Part shown: positions 26,534 to 35,833 of the stretch, in pieces
How the letters are laid out: each line of letters begins with the position of its first letter
How positions within the stretch are numbered: the first letter of the stretch is position 1
Translations under genes and position numbers: made by a program
Assembly: GCF_004025965.2 (NCBI RefSeq)
Contig: NZ_SAYU02000006.1
Span: 26,978-90,977 of the forward strand
DNA: 64,000 bases
Direction: 5' to 3'
Source: Phycicoccus flavus
GTDB lineage: Bacteria > Actinomycetota > Actinomycetes > Actinomycetales > Dermatophilaceae
Notes under the pieces: generated by a model
Databases searched by the model: none
What the model was told of the DNA's origin: nothing
Seen by the model: the letters and a program-made list of their open reading frames with translations, nothing else

Positions 26534-27730
26534 GTGACGACCACCACCGGCACGCCCCAGCACGCCCCGCTGCCCCTGCTCGTCCTCGGTCACGGCCGCG
26601 ACCTCGCCACCGAGCGCGGCGTGGAGTGTCCCGGCGACCTGCCGGCGCCGTCCGACCCCGACCTCGTGGCCCGGGCGCGGGCGGCGAAGGCGGCCCTCGG
26701 GGACCGGCTGTTCGTCCTCGGCCACCACTACCAGCGCGACGAGGTCATCGAGTTCGCCGACGTCACGGGCGACTCCTTCAAGCTCGCCAAGGAGGCCGCG
26801 GCCCGGCCGGACGCCGAGTACGTCGTCTTCTGCGGCGTGCACTTCATGGCCGAGTCCGCCGACATCCTCACCGCCGACACCCAGACCGTCGTCCTGCCCG
26901 ACCTCGCCGCCGGCTGCTCGATGGCCGACATGGCCGCCATCGACCAGGTGCGCGAGTGCTGGGACGAGCTCACCGAGGCCGGGGTCGCCGACGCGACCGT
27001 GCCGGTGACGTACATGAACAGCTCGGCCGCCATCAAGGCGTTCACCGGCGAGCACGGCGGGACCATCTGCACGTCGTCGAACGCGCGGACCGCCCTCACC
27101 TGGGCGCTGGAGCAGGCCGGGGACGGCGGCAAGGTGCTCTTCCTGCCCGACCAGCACCTCGGGCGCAACACCTACGTGCGCGACCTCGGCGGGTCGCTCG
27201 ACGGCTGCGTCGTCTGGGACCCGCACAAGCCGCAGGGCGGGCTCACCGCCGCGCAGCTGCGCGACGCGACGATGATCCTGTGGCGCGGCCACTGCTCGGT
27301 GCACGGCCGCTTCTCCGTCGAGGCGGTCGAGGCCGCACGCCGGGAGGTCCCCGGGGTCAAGGTCATCGTCCACCCGGAGTGCCGCCACGAGGTCGTCGAG
27401 CTCGCCGACGAGGTGGGCTCCACCGAGCGCATCATCGCGACCGTCGCCGCGGCCCCGCCCGGCACGGCCTGGGCGGTCGGCACCGAGCTGAACCTCGTCC
27501 GGCGGCTGGCCGCGCGGTTCCCCGAGCAGCGGATCCTCTTCCTGGAGAAGAACGTCTGCTACTGCTCGACGATGAACCGCATCGACCTGCCGCACCTGGT
27601 CTGGGCGCTGGAGTCGCTCGTCGACGGCCGCGTCGTCAACCCCATCCGGGTCGACGAGGGCACGGCGCACTGGGCGCGGGTGGCCCTGGACCGCATGCTC
27701 GCCCTCCCCGGCGAGACCGCCAAGGACTGA
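26534..27730 (+). CDS. nadA: Quinolinate synthase
   Basis: 398 residues. Condenses iminoaspartate with dihydroxyacetone phosphate to quinolinate in NAD synthesis, using a [4Fe-4S] cluster. The cluster cysteines are in [19 protein letters not shown] and [10 protein letters not shown]; the active-site segment [23 protein letters not shown] is intact. nadB and nadC are not in the window, which is unusual since they are commonly adjacent. The GTG has TAGGAT ending 7 nt upstream. It is divergent from glxK and close to the Fe-S carrier gene. Confidence 0.95.
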   Translation: MTTTTGTPQHAPLPLLVLGHGRDLATERGVECPGDLPAPSDPDLVARARAAKAALGDRLFVLGHHYQRDEVIEFADVTGDSFKLAKEAAARPDAEYVVFCGVHFMAESADILTADTQTVVLPDLAAGCSMADMAAIDQVRECWDELTEAGVADATVPVTYMNSSAAIKAFTGEHGGTICTSSNARTALTWALEQAGDGGKVLFLPDQHLGRNTYVRDLGGSLDGCVVWDPHKPQGGLTAAQLRDATMILWRGHCSVHGRFSVEAVEAARREVPGVKVIVHPECRHEVVELADEVGSTERIIATVAAAPPGTAWAVGTELNLVRRLAARFPEQRILFLEKNVCYCSTMNRIDLPHLVWALESLVDGRVVNPIRVDEGTAHWARVALDRMLALPGETAKD

Positions 27731-27769
27731 GCCCCTCGCCCTCCCCGGCGGACCGGGTCGGGTCGGGGG

Positions 27770-29297
27770 TCAGTGCGAGCCGAGGTGGCCGGCCAGCCGC
27801 TCGTGCCGGTCGCGGCTGTGCCCGCCCAGCCCGACGACCTCGACGGTCTTGCCCTTGGCGGCGTAGCGCGTCGTCACCGCGTCGAGCGCGGCGACGCTCG
27901 AGGCGTCCCACACCCGCGCGGCGGTGAGGTCGACGACGACGCGCTCGGGGTCGCCGACGTAGTCGAACTGGGTGACGAGGTCGTTGCTCGAGGCGAAGAA
28001 CAGCTCGCCCTGGACGGCGTAGACGCGGACCCCGGGGTCGCCCGACTCCACGGGGACCACGCGGGTGAGGTGGGCGACGCGGCGGGCGAAGAGCACCATC
28101 GCCGTGAGGACGCCGACGACGACGCCGATGGCGAGGTTGTGGGTGGCGACGACGACGGCGACCGTGACGACCATGACCGCCGTCTCGCTGCGCGGCATCC
28201 GGCGCAGGGTGGAGGGGCGGATGCTGTGCCAGTCGAAGGTGCCGACCGACACCATGATCATCACCGCGACGAGCGCGGCCATGGGGATGAGCCCGACGAC
28301 GTCGCCGAGCACCACGACGAGGACGAGGAGGAACACCCCGGCGAGGAACGTCGAGATGCGGGTGCGGGCGCCCGAGGCGCGCACGTTGATCATCGTCTGG
28401 CCGATCATCGCGCAGCCGCCCATGCCGCCGAAGAAGCCGGTGACGACGTTGGCGACGCCCTGGCCCCAGGACTCGCGGGTCTTGCTGGAGTGGGTGTCGG
28501 TGATCTCGTCGACGAGGGTCGCGGTCATCAGCGACTCCATGAGCCCGACGAGCGCCATGCCGAGGGCGTAGGGACCGATGACGCAGCGTCTCGAGGGTGA
28601 ACGGGACGTCGGGCAGGACGAACCCGGGCAGGCTGTCCGGCAGGGCGCCCTCGTCGCCGACGGTCGGCACCGCGAGGGCCGCGGCGACGGTGACGGCGGT
28701 GAGGCCGACGATGGCGACGAGTGGTGACGGCACGGCGGTGCTGAGGCGCGGCAGCAGGACGATGACCGCGAGCGCCACCGCCACGAGGGGGTAGACGAGC
28801 CACGGCACGCCGACCAGGTGCGGCACCTGCGAGAGGAAGATGAGGATGGCCAGCGCGTTGACGAAGCCGACCATCACCGAACGGGGCACGAAGCGCATGA
28901 GCCGGGCCACGCCGAGCAGCCCGAGCGCGACCTGGATGAGCCCGGCCAGGACGACGGTGGCGAGGAGGTAATCGAGGCCGTACTCGCGCACGACGGGGGC
29001 GATGACGAGGGCGACCGCGCCGGTGGCCGCCGAGATCATCGCCGGGCGGCCGCCCAGCACCGCGATGGACACGGCCATAGTGAAGGACGCGAAGAGCCCG
29101 ACGCGCGGGTCGACGCCGGCGATGACCGAGAAGGAGATGGCCTCGGGGATGAGGGCGAGGGCGACGACGAGGCCCGCGAGCACCTCGGTGCGCAGTCGCT
29201 TCGGGGAGCGCAGGGCGGCCAGGACGGAGGTCGTCGCCTCCTCGTGGGGGAAGCGGGACAGCTCGGCCTGGGCGGCCGCGGGGGCGGGACGGGACAC
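27770..29297 (-). pseudogene. SulP-family anion transporter with STAS domain, frameshifted
   Basis: The first part (GTG 29297 to about 28588) encodes the SulP N-terminal helices ([24 protein letters not shown]). Near 28577-28588 the expected protein continues in another frame: after VPFTLETLR the natural reading ([20 protein letters not shown]) is shifted by one extra or two missing bases. The second part (to 27770) has the [16 protein letters not shown] segment and a C-terminal STAS domain ([20 protein letters not shown]). Together about 509 residues would form a normal sulfate/bicarbonate-type transporter. There is no slippery sequence at the junction, so a mutation or a sequencing error is more likely than programmed frameshifting. 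Confidence 0.8.
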
Positions 29298-29491
29298 GGG
29301 TGGCTCCGGGGTCGGCGGTGGTCGGCCCCGGGCAGGCCGGGGCGGGCCCCGCACGACGTCGGGCAGGACAGGAGGTCGGGTGGGCCGCACTCGGTGACGG
29401 CCGGACGCGTCGACGCGGTGGCTCGCGGACGCATGGCCACCCTAGCCGCCGGGGGCCGACCACCCCGAATCCGTCCGCGTCCCACCCCACC
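29298..29491. other. Non-coding stretch upstream of the SulP gene
   Basis: No credible gene in either strand. It holds the presumed SulP leader (GGAG 8 nt before the GTG) and low-complexity GC-rich DNA. The next 265 bp towards the right are occupied by the tandem repeat and the G-rich tract. Confidence 0.5.
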
Positions 29492-29721
29492 GCCGACCGA
29501 GGCGGGCCGGGCCGTCGACACCCCGCTTCGTCACCGAGACCCCGCTTACGAACTCCTGCTCCGCGGACATTTCGGGGTCACCCCGAAATGTCCGGCGGGT
29601 GAGGCGGCCGACCGAGGAGGGCCGGGCCGTCGAGACCCCGCTTCGTCACCGAGACCCCGCTTCCGAAACCCTGTATCGCGGACAATTCGGGGTCACCCCG
29701 AAATGTCCGCCGGGGCGGGGG
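29492..29721. repeat. Tandem pair of 115-bp repeats, each with a 31-nt palindrome
   Basis: Copy 1 (29492-29606) and copy 2 (29607-29721) align without gaps at a fixed offset of 115 bp and differ at a limited number of positions. Each contains the segment CCCCGCTTCGTCACCGAGA, a second CCCCGCTT, and near its end a palindrome (29564-29594 and 29679-29709) with arms CGGACATTTCGGGGT and its complement. Copy 1 is perfect; copy 2 has one changed base in the left arm (AATT). The AT-rich centre of the arms stands out from the surrounding DNA. Could be a REP/MITE-like element or a duplicated terminator for the gene at 29757. Confidence 0.85.
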
Positions 29722-29756
29722 TGGGGGGCGGGGCCGGGTGGGGGTGGGGGTGGGGG
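29712..29756 (+). other. G-run tract able to form a G-quadruplex
   Basis: At least seven runs of three or more G in 45 nt, including three consecutive GGGGGT units at the right end. It lies immediately downstream of the stop of the minus-strand gene, so the transcript of that gene would be C-rich while the opposite strand could fold into a quadruplex. Confidence 0.6.
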
Positions 29757-30800
29757 TCAGGAGGGGTGGACGACGCCGTCGGGGCCGATGTGGGGGTTGT
29801 GGGCGGGGTCGACCCGCTCGCCCTCGGGCGGGGGGCCGGGGGGCGTGCCGTCGCCGAAGGGCCGGCCGCCGAGCGACTCGCGGCCGTGCGCCGTGCCCCA
29901 GCCGGCGAGGTCCGGGCCCTTGGGGACGATGCCGGTCGGGTTGATGTCGCGGTGGACCTCGTAGTAGTGGCTCTTGATGTGGGCGAAGTCGGTCGTGTCG
30001 CCGAAGCCCGGCGTCTGGAACAGGTCGCGGGCGTACCCCCACAGCGCCGGCAGCTCGGCGAGCTTCTGCCGGTTGCACTTGAAGTGGCCGTGGTAGACGG
30101 CGTCGAAGCGGGCCAGCGTCGTGAAGAGGCGCACGTCGGCCTCGGTGATCGTGTCGCCCATGAGGAAGCGCCGGTCGGTGAGCCGCTCCTCGAGCCAGTC
30201 CAGCGCGGTGAACAGCCGGTCGTAGGCGTCCTCGTACGCGGACTGGGTGCCGGCGAACCCGCAGCGGTAGACCCCGTTGTTGACCTCGGTGTAGACGCGC
30301 TCCATCACCTCGTCCATCTCCGCGCGCAGCGCCTCCGGGTACAGGTCGGGCGCGCCGTCGCGGTGGTGGGCGGTCCACTGCGTCGACAGGTCGAGGGTCA
30401 TCGGCGCGAAGTCGTTGGTGACGACCTCGCCGGAGGAGATCTCGACCAGCGCCGGCACGGTGATGCCGCGGGGGTAGCCCGGGAAGCGCTTCTCGTAGGC
30501 GTCCTTGAGCCGCGGGATGCCCAACACCGGGTCGACCTCGCCCTCGTCGAGGTCGAAGGTCCACGAGTCGCTGTCGTGGGTCGGGCCGCAGATGCCCATC
30601 GAGATCGCGTCCTCGAGCCCGAGCAGGCGGCGCACGATGATGGCCCGGTTGGCCCAGGGGCAGGCCCGCGCGGCGACGAGCCGGTAGCGGCCGGCCTCGA
30701 CCGGCCACTCGTGCTCCCCCGCGCCGTCGGTCGTGACGCGGTCCTCGATGTAGTTGGTGTCGCGCTCGAAGTCGTCCTCGACGTACGTGCCCTGGCCCAT
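29757..30800 (-). CDS. Ecm4/Xi-class glutathionyl(mycothionyl)-hydroquinone reductase
   Basis: 347 residues. Thioredoxin-like N-terminal domain with catalytic Cys47 in AARACPWANRAIIVRRLLG, followed by an all-helical GST C-terminal domain with the diagnostic YRCGFAGTQ and WLEERLTDRRFLMG segments. Family members reduce glutathionyl-(hydro)quinones; in an actinobacterium the thiol is probably mycothiol, which is inference. A C-terminal tail of about 45 residues is Gly/Pro-rich. The ATG at 30800 has AAGGAG upstream. Confidence 0.9.
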   Translation of the reverse strand: MGQGTYVEDDFERDTNYIEDRVTTDGAGEHEWPVEAGRYRLVAARACPWANRAIIVRRLLGLEDAISMGICGPTHDSDSWTFDLDEGEVDPVLGIPRLKDAYEKRFPGYPRGITVPALVEISSGEVVTNDFAPMTLDLSTQWTAHHRDGAPDLYPEALRAEMDEVMERVYTEVNNGVYRCGFAGTQSAYEDAYDRLFTALDWLEERLTDRRFLMGDTITEADVRLFTTLARFDAVYHGHFKCNRQKLAELPALWGYARDLFQTPGFGDTTDFAHIKSHYYEVHRDINPTGIVPKGPDLAGWGTAHGRESLGGRPFGDGTPPGPPPEGERVDPAHNPHIGPDGVVHPS

Positions 30801-30851
30801 GTCCTGCTCCTTCTGCTCGGGTGCTCGGGGTGCTGAGGGGGTGGGCGGCGG

Positions 30852-32213
30852 TCAGTCCGGGAGCGCGCCGAGGCGGGCGAGGAGGACGGCCTCGGCGACG
30901 CAGACCTTCTCGAACTCGCCGAGGTGCAGCGACTCGTTGGCGCCGTGCGCCCGGGCGTCGGGGTCCTCGACGCCGGTGACGAGGATGGCGGCCTCGGGGA
31001 ACTGCTCGGCGAAGGCGGCGACGAACGGGATGGACCCGCCGACGCCGATGTCGACCGGCGGGGTGCCCCACGCGTCGGCGAACGCGGCGCGCGCCTGGTC
31101 GTAGACCGGCCCGTCGGCGTCGGCGGCGAACCCGGCGCCGCGCTCCTCGAGCTCGACCTCGACCTGCGCGCCCCACGGCACCTGCGCCAGGAGGTGCTCC
31201 TTCAGCAGCTCGAAGGCGTCGAGGTCGAACTCGTCGGGGGCGATGCGCATCGAGACCTTGGCCCGCGCCTGCGGGACGAGGGTGTTGGAGGACCGCTCGA
31301 TGCTCGGGGCGTCGATGCCGATGGTCGTGATCGACGGCTTGGTCCACATCCGGGTCAGCAGCGACCCGGACCCGACGACCTCGACCCCGTCGAGCAGCCC
31401 GGACTCCCGCCGCAGCCGGGCCTCGTCGTAGTCGAGGTCGGAGGCGACGCCCTCCTTGAGGCCGGCGACGGCGACGTTTCCCTCGTCGTCGTGCAGCGAG
31501 GCGAGCAGCCGGACGAGCACCATGAGCGCGTCCGGGACGGCCCCGCCGAACATCCCGGAGTGCACGCCGTGGTCGAGGGTGCGCACGGTGACGACGGCGC
31601 GCACCATGCCGCGCAGCGTCGTCGTCAGCGCGGGCTCGCCGATGTCCCAGTTGCCGGAGTCGGCCAGGACGATGGCGTCGGCCCGCAGCTTCTCGCCGTG
31701 CCGCTCGAGGATGGTCGGGAGGGAGTCGGAGCCGATCTCCTCCTCGCCCTCGACGAACACGGTGACGCCGACGGGCAGGTCCTCGCCGTGCGCGCGCAGG
31801 GCCGCGACGTGGGCCATGACGCCGGCCTTGTCGTCGGCGGCGCCGCGGCCGTACAGGCGGCCACCGCGCTCCGTGGGCTCGAACGGCGGGCTGTCCCACA
31901 GGGCGTCGTCGCCGGGCGGCTGGACGTCGTGGTGGGCGTAGAGGGTCACGGTGCGCGACCCGGGCGGGCCGTCCCGGTGACCGATGACCGCCGGTCGGCC
32001 GCCCTCGCGGACGATCTCGACGTCCAGGCCTTCGGCGCGCAGCAGCGCGGCGGTCGCCTCGGCGCTGGCCTCCACGTGCGCCTGGTCGAAGGCGTCGAGC
32101 GACACCGAGGGGATGCGGGTCAGCGCCTCGAGGTCGGCCCGGACCTGCGGCATGAGGTCGTGCACGCGGGCACGGAGGGCGTCGAGACGGTCGGCGGGGA
32201 GCAGGTCGGTCAC
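30852..32213 (-). CDS. M20-family dipeptidase/metallopeptidase
   Basis: 453 residues. Metal-binding and catalytic motifs: LYAHHDVQPPGDD, GRGAADDKAG, FVEGEEEIGS and ADSGNWDIG, with a lid domain in the middle (about residues 200-320). Such cytosolic enzymes cleave dipeptides or N-acyl amino acids. The start GTG at 32213 is preferred over a longer form because TAGGGT ends 7 nt upstream of it. The Ecm4-type gene follows after 51 bp and may be in the same transcript. Confidence 0.9.
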   Translation of the reverse strand: MTDLLPADRLDALRARVHDLMPQVRADLEALTRIPSVSLDAFDQAHVEASAEATAALLRAEGLDVEIVREGGRPAVIGHRDGPPGSRTVTLYAHHDVQPPGDDALWDSPPFEPTERGGRLYGRGAADDKAGVMAHVAALRAHGEDLPVGVTVFVEGEEEIGSDSLPTILERHGEKLRADAIVLADSGNWDIGEPALTTTLRGMVRAVVTVRTLDHGVHSGMFGGAVPDALMVLVRLLASLHDDEGNVAVAGLKEGVASDLDYDEARLRRESGLLDGVEVVGSGSLLTRMWTKPSITTIGIDAPSIERSSNTLVPQARAKVSMRIAPDEFDLDAFELLKEHLLAQVPWGAQVEVELEERGAGFAADADGPVYDQARAAFADAWGTPPVDIGVGGSIPFVAAFAEQFPEAAILVTGVEDPDARAHGANESLHLGEFEKVCVAEAVLLARLGALPD

Positions 32214-32220
32214 GTCCGCG

Positions 32221-32298
32221 ACCCTACCGACCGGGGCCGCCGGCACCGCCGGGCGCTCCCCGGCCTCGACAGCCCTGCGCGCCGCGACCGCCTAGAGT
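32221..32298. promoter_or_regulatory. Divergent leaderless-type promoters, M20 peptidase and DUF3043 genes
   Basis: Minus strand TAGGGT (32221-32226) 7 nt before the GTG at 32213. Plus strand TAGAGT (32293-32298) 7 nt before the GTG at 32306. Neither leader has room for a ribosome site. Confidence 0.5.
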
Positions 32299-32305
32299 TG
32301 CCCTC

Positions 32306-32890
32306 GTGTTCGGACGCAGCAGGACGACGGAGACCGAGGCGGACGAGGCGCGCGACGCCCACGCCGAGCGCGAGGGCGCCAAGAACCGGCCCACGCCCAA
32401 GCGCCGCGACCAGGAGGCCGCCCGCCGGCGGCCCCTCGTCGTCACCGACCGCAAGGAGGCCAAGCGCGTCGACAAGGAGCAGCGCCGCGAGCAGATGGCG
32501 CGCCGGCGCCGGGGCATGGAGACCGGCGAGGAAAAGTTCCTTCCGACCCGCGACCGCGGCCCGCAGCGCCGCTTCATCCGCGACTACGTCGACGCCCGGC
32601 GCAACCTCGGCGAGTACCTGCTGCCCGCCATGCTCATCGTCCTCGCGGTCTCCATCGTCACCGACCCGACCATCCGCGCCATCGGTCAGCTGCTCACCTG
32701 GCTGCTCGTGCTCGTCGTCGTCGTCGACACCGCGTTCATGTGGCGGGCCTGCAAGAAGGCGCTCGTCGCGAAGTTCGGCGCCGACGGCGTGCAGAAGGGC
32801 AGCTGGGGCTACGCCGCGATGCGGGTGTTCCAGATGCGCCGCCAGCGGCTGCCCAAGCCGCAGGTCGAGCGCGGCCAGTACCCCTCCTGA
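32306..32890 (+). CDS. DUF3043 membrane protein
   Basis: 194 residues. A highly charged N-terminal half (many Arg, Lys and Glu) ends in the conserved RGPQRRFIRDYVDARRN segment. Two membrane helices follow (YLLPAMLIVLAVSIV and LTWLLVLVVVVDTAFMW) and a basic C-terminal tail. Function unknown. It corresponds to Rv2206 in position, which supports the backbone assignment. Confidence 0.88.
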   Translation: MFGRSRTTETEADEARDAHAEREGAKNRPTPKRRDQEAARRRPLVVTDRKEAKRVDKEQRREQMARRRRGMETGEEKFLPTRDRGPQRRFIRDYVDARRNLGEYLLPAMLIVLAVSIVTDPTIRAIGQLLTWLLVLVVVVDTAFMWRACKKALVAKFGADGVQKGSWGYAAMRVFQMRRQRLPKPQVERGQYPS

Positions 32891-32912
32891 CCACGGCAGG
32901 ACACGCGTCGGC

Positions 32913-33128
32913 TCAGGGCGCGGCCTCGAGGCTCATCGGCCCGTAGACGACCTCGCCGTCGCGATGCAGCGTGACGCTGGCGACGCCGGCGTCGGCCAGG
33001 TCGTGCCAGGTCTCGCCGAACCAGCTCTCGGCGTCGGACTGGGTGGGGAAGGGCGAGGGGGTGGTGGGACCGGCGGTGACCGGTGCGCCGTCGGCGTCCG
33101 CGTAGGTCCAGGTCCAGCGCTCGCTCAT
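32913..33128 (-). CDS. Small conserved hypothetical protein downstream of gcvT
   Basis: 71 residues (starts [17 protein letters not shown]). No known motif; Trp-rich N-terminus and a predicted helix [18 protein letters not shown]. The reading frame is supported by a 4-bp ATGA overlap with the gcvT stop and by normal actinobacterial codon use. Function cannot be assigned. Confidence 0.7.
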   Translation of the reverse strand: MSERWTWTYADADGAPVTAGPTTPSPFPTQSDAESWFGETWHDLADAGVASVTLHRDGEVVYGPMSLEAAP

Positions 33129-34228
33129 GACGCCCGCACCCCCGCCTCGACGAACGGCGGCTTGGTGACGGTGGCCGGGAGGTCGCGGCCGCGCACGTCG
33201 AGGACGACCTCGTCCCCGAGGGTCACCGACCGGTCGAGCAACGCGAGGGCGATGCCCTGCCTGCGGGTCGGCGAGAACGTCCCGGAGGTCACCTCCCCGA
33301 CCTCGGTGCCGTCGGCGTCGCGGACGGTGCAGTGCGAGCGCGGGATGCCGCGCCCGGTGACGACGAGCCCCCGCATGAGCCGGCCGGACCTCTCGGCCCG
33401 CTGGGCGGTCAGCGCCTCCCGGCCCCAGAAGGTCTCCTTGTCCCAGCCCACCGCCCAGGCCGCCGCGGCCATGACCGGGGTGATGTCCGGCGACAGGTCG
33501 TTGCCGTGCAGCGGGTAGCCCATCTCGGTCCGCAGCGTGTCGCGGGCGCCGAGGCCGGCGGGCAGCCCGCCCTGCGCCCGCACCTGCTCCAGCAGCGCGT
33601 CCCACAGCGACGCGGTGACGTCCCAGGCGGGTACGACCTCGTACCCGCGCTCGCCGGTGTAGCCGGTGCGGCAGACGATGACCGGCTGCCCCTCCCACGT
33701 CGTCTCGGCGAAGCTCATGTAGTCGTGCTCGACGGGCAGGCCGAGGGCGAGCAACACCTCGTCCGAGCGCGGCCCCTGGACGGCGAGCACGCCGTAGGAG
33801 GCGTGCAGGTCCTCGACGAGGACCCCGTCCGGGGCGTCCGCCGCGAGGAGGGAGACGACGCGGGCGGTGTTCGCGGCGTTGGGGATGAGGAAGACGTCCT
33901 CGTCGGAGCGGAGGTACTGGATGAGGTCGTCGACCACTCCCCCGTCCTGCGCGCAGCACATCGTGTACTGCGCCTGGCCCGGACCGATGCGGCGCAGGTC
34001 GTTGGTGAGGCAGCGGTTGACGTAGTCGGCCGCCCCCGGTCCGCTCACCCGCGCCTTGCCGAGGTGCGAGACGTCGAACAGGCCGACCCGCTCGCGGACC
34101 GCGGTGTGCTCGGCGACGACGCCGCCGCCGGGGTACTCGATGGGCATCGACCACCCCCCGAAGTCGGCCATCTTCGCGCCGAGCGCCAGATGCCGGTCGT
34201 GGAGCGGGGACTGCCGCAGGTCGCTCAT
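33125..34228 (-). CDS. gcvT: Glycine cleavage system aminomethyltransferase (T protein)
   Basis: 367 residues. Transfers the methylene group of the aminomethyl-lipoyl H protein to tetrahydrofolate. Family motifs: [20 protein letters not shown] at the start (cited in part: [14 protein letters not shown]), [17 protein letters not shown], the folate-site Asp/Arg region [11 protein letters not shown] and [12 protein letters not shown]. gcvH and gcvP are not in the window. The ATG at 34228 has TAGCGT ending 6 nt upstream. Glycine released by the purine pathway downstream could feed this system, which is inference. Confidence 0.94.
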   Translation of the reverse strand: MSDLRQSPLHDRHLALGAKMADFGGWSMPIEYPGGGVVAEHTAVRERVGLFDVSHLGKARVSGPGAADYVNRCLTNDLRRIGPGQAQYTMCCAQDGGVVDDLIQYLRSDEDVFLIPNAANTARVVSLLAADAPDGVLVEDLHASYGVLAVQGPRSDEVLLALGLPVEHDYMSFAETTWEGQPVIVCRTGYTGERGYEVVPAWDVTASLWDALLEQVRAQGGLPAGLGARDTLRTEMGYPLHGNDLSPDITPVMAAAAWAVGWDKETFWGREALTAQRAERSGRLMRGLVVTGRGIPRSHCTVRDADGTEVGEVTSGTFSPTRRQGIALALLDRSVTLGDEVVLDVRGRDLPATVTKPPFVEAGVRAS

Positions 34229-34234
34229 GCAGGC

Positions 34235-34277
34235 ACGCTACCGCGCGCGACCGACGGTCACCGGCGCCGGTTAGTCT
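34235..34277. promoter_or_regulatory. Divergent leaderless-type promoters of gcvT and pepA
   Basis: Minus strand TAGCGT (34235-34240), 6 nt before the gcvT ATG. Plus strand TAGTCT (34272-34277), 7 nt before the pepA ATG. Confidence 0.5.
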
Positions 34278-34284
34278 GCCCGGC

Positions 34285-35808
34285 ATGACCTCGTTGACCG
34301 TGACGACCAAGACCGCCGCCGACCTGCCCGTGGACGCCCTCGTCGTGGGGACGGTGAGCGGCGAGGACGGTGCGGGGCTCGCCGCCGGGCACGGCCTGCC
34401 GCGCAAGGCGGTCACCCACCTCCAGGCCGTCCTCGCCGACCTCGAGGCCACGGCCAAGCCCCGCGAGGTGCACCGCGTCGTCGCGGTCCCCGGCGTCACC
34501 GCCACCTCCGTCATCCTCACCGGGCTCGGCCCGGCGAGCACCCGGACCACCTCCTTCGACCACGTCGTCCTGCGCGACGCCGCCGCCGCCGCGCTGCGCA
34601 GCGTGCGCGCCAAGCGCACCGTGGCCGTCGCCCTCCCCGGCGCCGACGCCGACGCCGTGCGCGCCGTGGCCGACGGCGCCTGGTCCGGGGTCTACCGCTA
34701 CGAGCCGGTCACCGGCGCGCCGGCCGGGCGCAAGGGGCGCGACACCGACCCCAGGGTCGAGGGGCCGAAGATCACCGTCGTCTCGGCGGCCGGGGGCGGG
34801 CGCTCGGTCCGCGAGGCCGTGCGCCGCGCGGCGACCGTCGGCGCCGCCCGCGACTGGGCCCGCGACCTCGTCAACACCCCGCCGAACATCCTCTTCCCGC
34901 AGAGCTTCGCCGACGACGTCAAGCAGCACGCCTCCGCCTCGTCGGCCAAGGTCTCGGTGTCCGTCCTCGACGAGAAGGCGCTCGCCAAGGGCGGCTTCGG
35001 CGGCATCGTCGGCGTCGGCCAGGGTTCGGTGCACCCGCCGCGGATCGTCACGATGACCTACGCGCCGTCGGGGGCGAAGGCGTCCGTGGCGCTCGTCGGC
35101 AAGGGCATCACCTTCGACTCCGGCGGCATCAACCTCAAGCCGTCCGCCGGCATGGTGACGATGAAGTCGGACATGGCCGGGGCCGCGGCCGTGGCCGGGG
35201 CCGTCCTCGCCGCCGCGGAGATCGGCCTGCCGGTCGCCGTCACCGGCTACCTCTGCCTCGCCGAGAACATGCCGGGCGGCGCCGCCCAGCGCCCGAGCGA
35301 CGTCGTCGTCATGCGCGACGGCACCTCGGTCGAGATCCTCGACACCGACGCCGAGGGCCGGATGGTGCTCGGCGACGGCATCTGCCTCGCCAGCGAGAAG
35401 TCGCCCGACCTCGTCGTCGACATCGCGACGCTCACCGGCGCCCAGGTCGTCGCCCTCGGCCCCGACGTCTGCGGCGTCATGGGCGACGAGGACGCGCGCT
35501 CGGCCGTCGTCGCCGCCGCCGACTCGGTCGGCGAGGGGGCCTGGCCGATGCCGCTCCCGCAGGCGCTGCGGGCCAAGCTCGACTCCCCCAACGCCGACAT
35601 CGCGCACAAGGGCGACCGCGACGGCGGCATGCTCACCGCCGCGATCTTCCTGCGCGAGTTCGTCGGCGAGGGCATCTCCTGGGCGCACGTCGACATCGCC
35701 GGTCCCTCGTTCACGACGAAGGAGGCCGCGGGCCGCACGCCCAAGGGCGGCACCGGCTTCGGCGTGGCGACGCTCGTCGCGCTGCTCGAGGACCGCGCGG
35801 CCCGCTGA
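34285..35808 (+). CDS. pepA: Leucyl aminopeptidase (M17)
   Basis: 507 residues. Two-metal cytosolic exopeptidase. The N-terminal macro-like domain spans about 160 residues; the catalytic domain has LVGKGITFDSGGINLKP (metal-ligand Lys and Asp), KSDMAGAAAV and DTDAEGRMVLGDG with the Asp-Glu-Arg metal and bicarbonate site. The ATG at 34285 follows TAGTCT at 7 nt. It is the last backbone gene before the purine degradation block, whose final gene ends 25 bp downstream in convergent orientation. Confidence 0.95.
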   Translation: MTSLTVTTKTAADLPVDALVVGTVSGEDGAGLAAGHGLPRKAVTHLQAVLADLEATAKPREVHRVVAVPGVTATSVILTGLGPASTRTTSFDHVVLRDAAAAALRSVRAKRTVAVALPGADADAVRAVADGAWSGVYRYEPVTGAPAGRKGRDTDPRVEGPKITVVSAAGGGRSVREAVRRAATVGAARDWARDLVNTPPNILFPQSFADDVKQHASASSAKVSVSVLDEKALAKGGFGGIVGVGQGSVHPPRIVTMTYAPSGAKASVALVGKGITFDSGGINLKPSAGMVTMKSDMAGAAAVAGAVLAAAEIGLPVAVTGYLCLAENMPGGAAQRPSDVVVMRDGTSVEILDTDAEGRMVLGDGICLASEKSPDLVVDIATLTGAQVVALGPDVCGVMGDEDARSAVVAAADSVGEGAWPMPLPQALRAKLDSPNADIAHKGDRDGGMLTAAIFLREFVGEGISWAHVDIAGPSFTTKEAAGRTPKGGTGFGVATLVALLEDRAAR

Positions 35809-35833
35809 CCCCGGGCCGGCCCGCGGGCCCCGG

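Noticed and set aside
28558..28600. Programmed frameshifting in the SulP gene
   Set aside because: No slippery heptamer or downstream structure seen; an indel explains it more simply.
29492..29721. CRISPR array
   Set aside because: Only two copies, unit of 115 bp with no unique spacers and no cas genes.
29492..29721. Insertion sequence ends
   Set aside because: No transposase reading frame between or beside the repeats, and the copies are direct rather than inverted.
35809..35833. Terminator between pepA and guaD
   Set aside because: GC-rich partial palindromes exist, but no single stem is convincing in the 25-bp gap.
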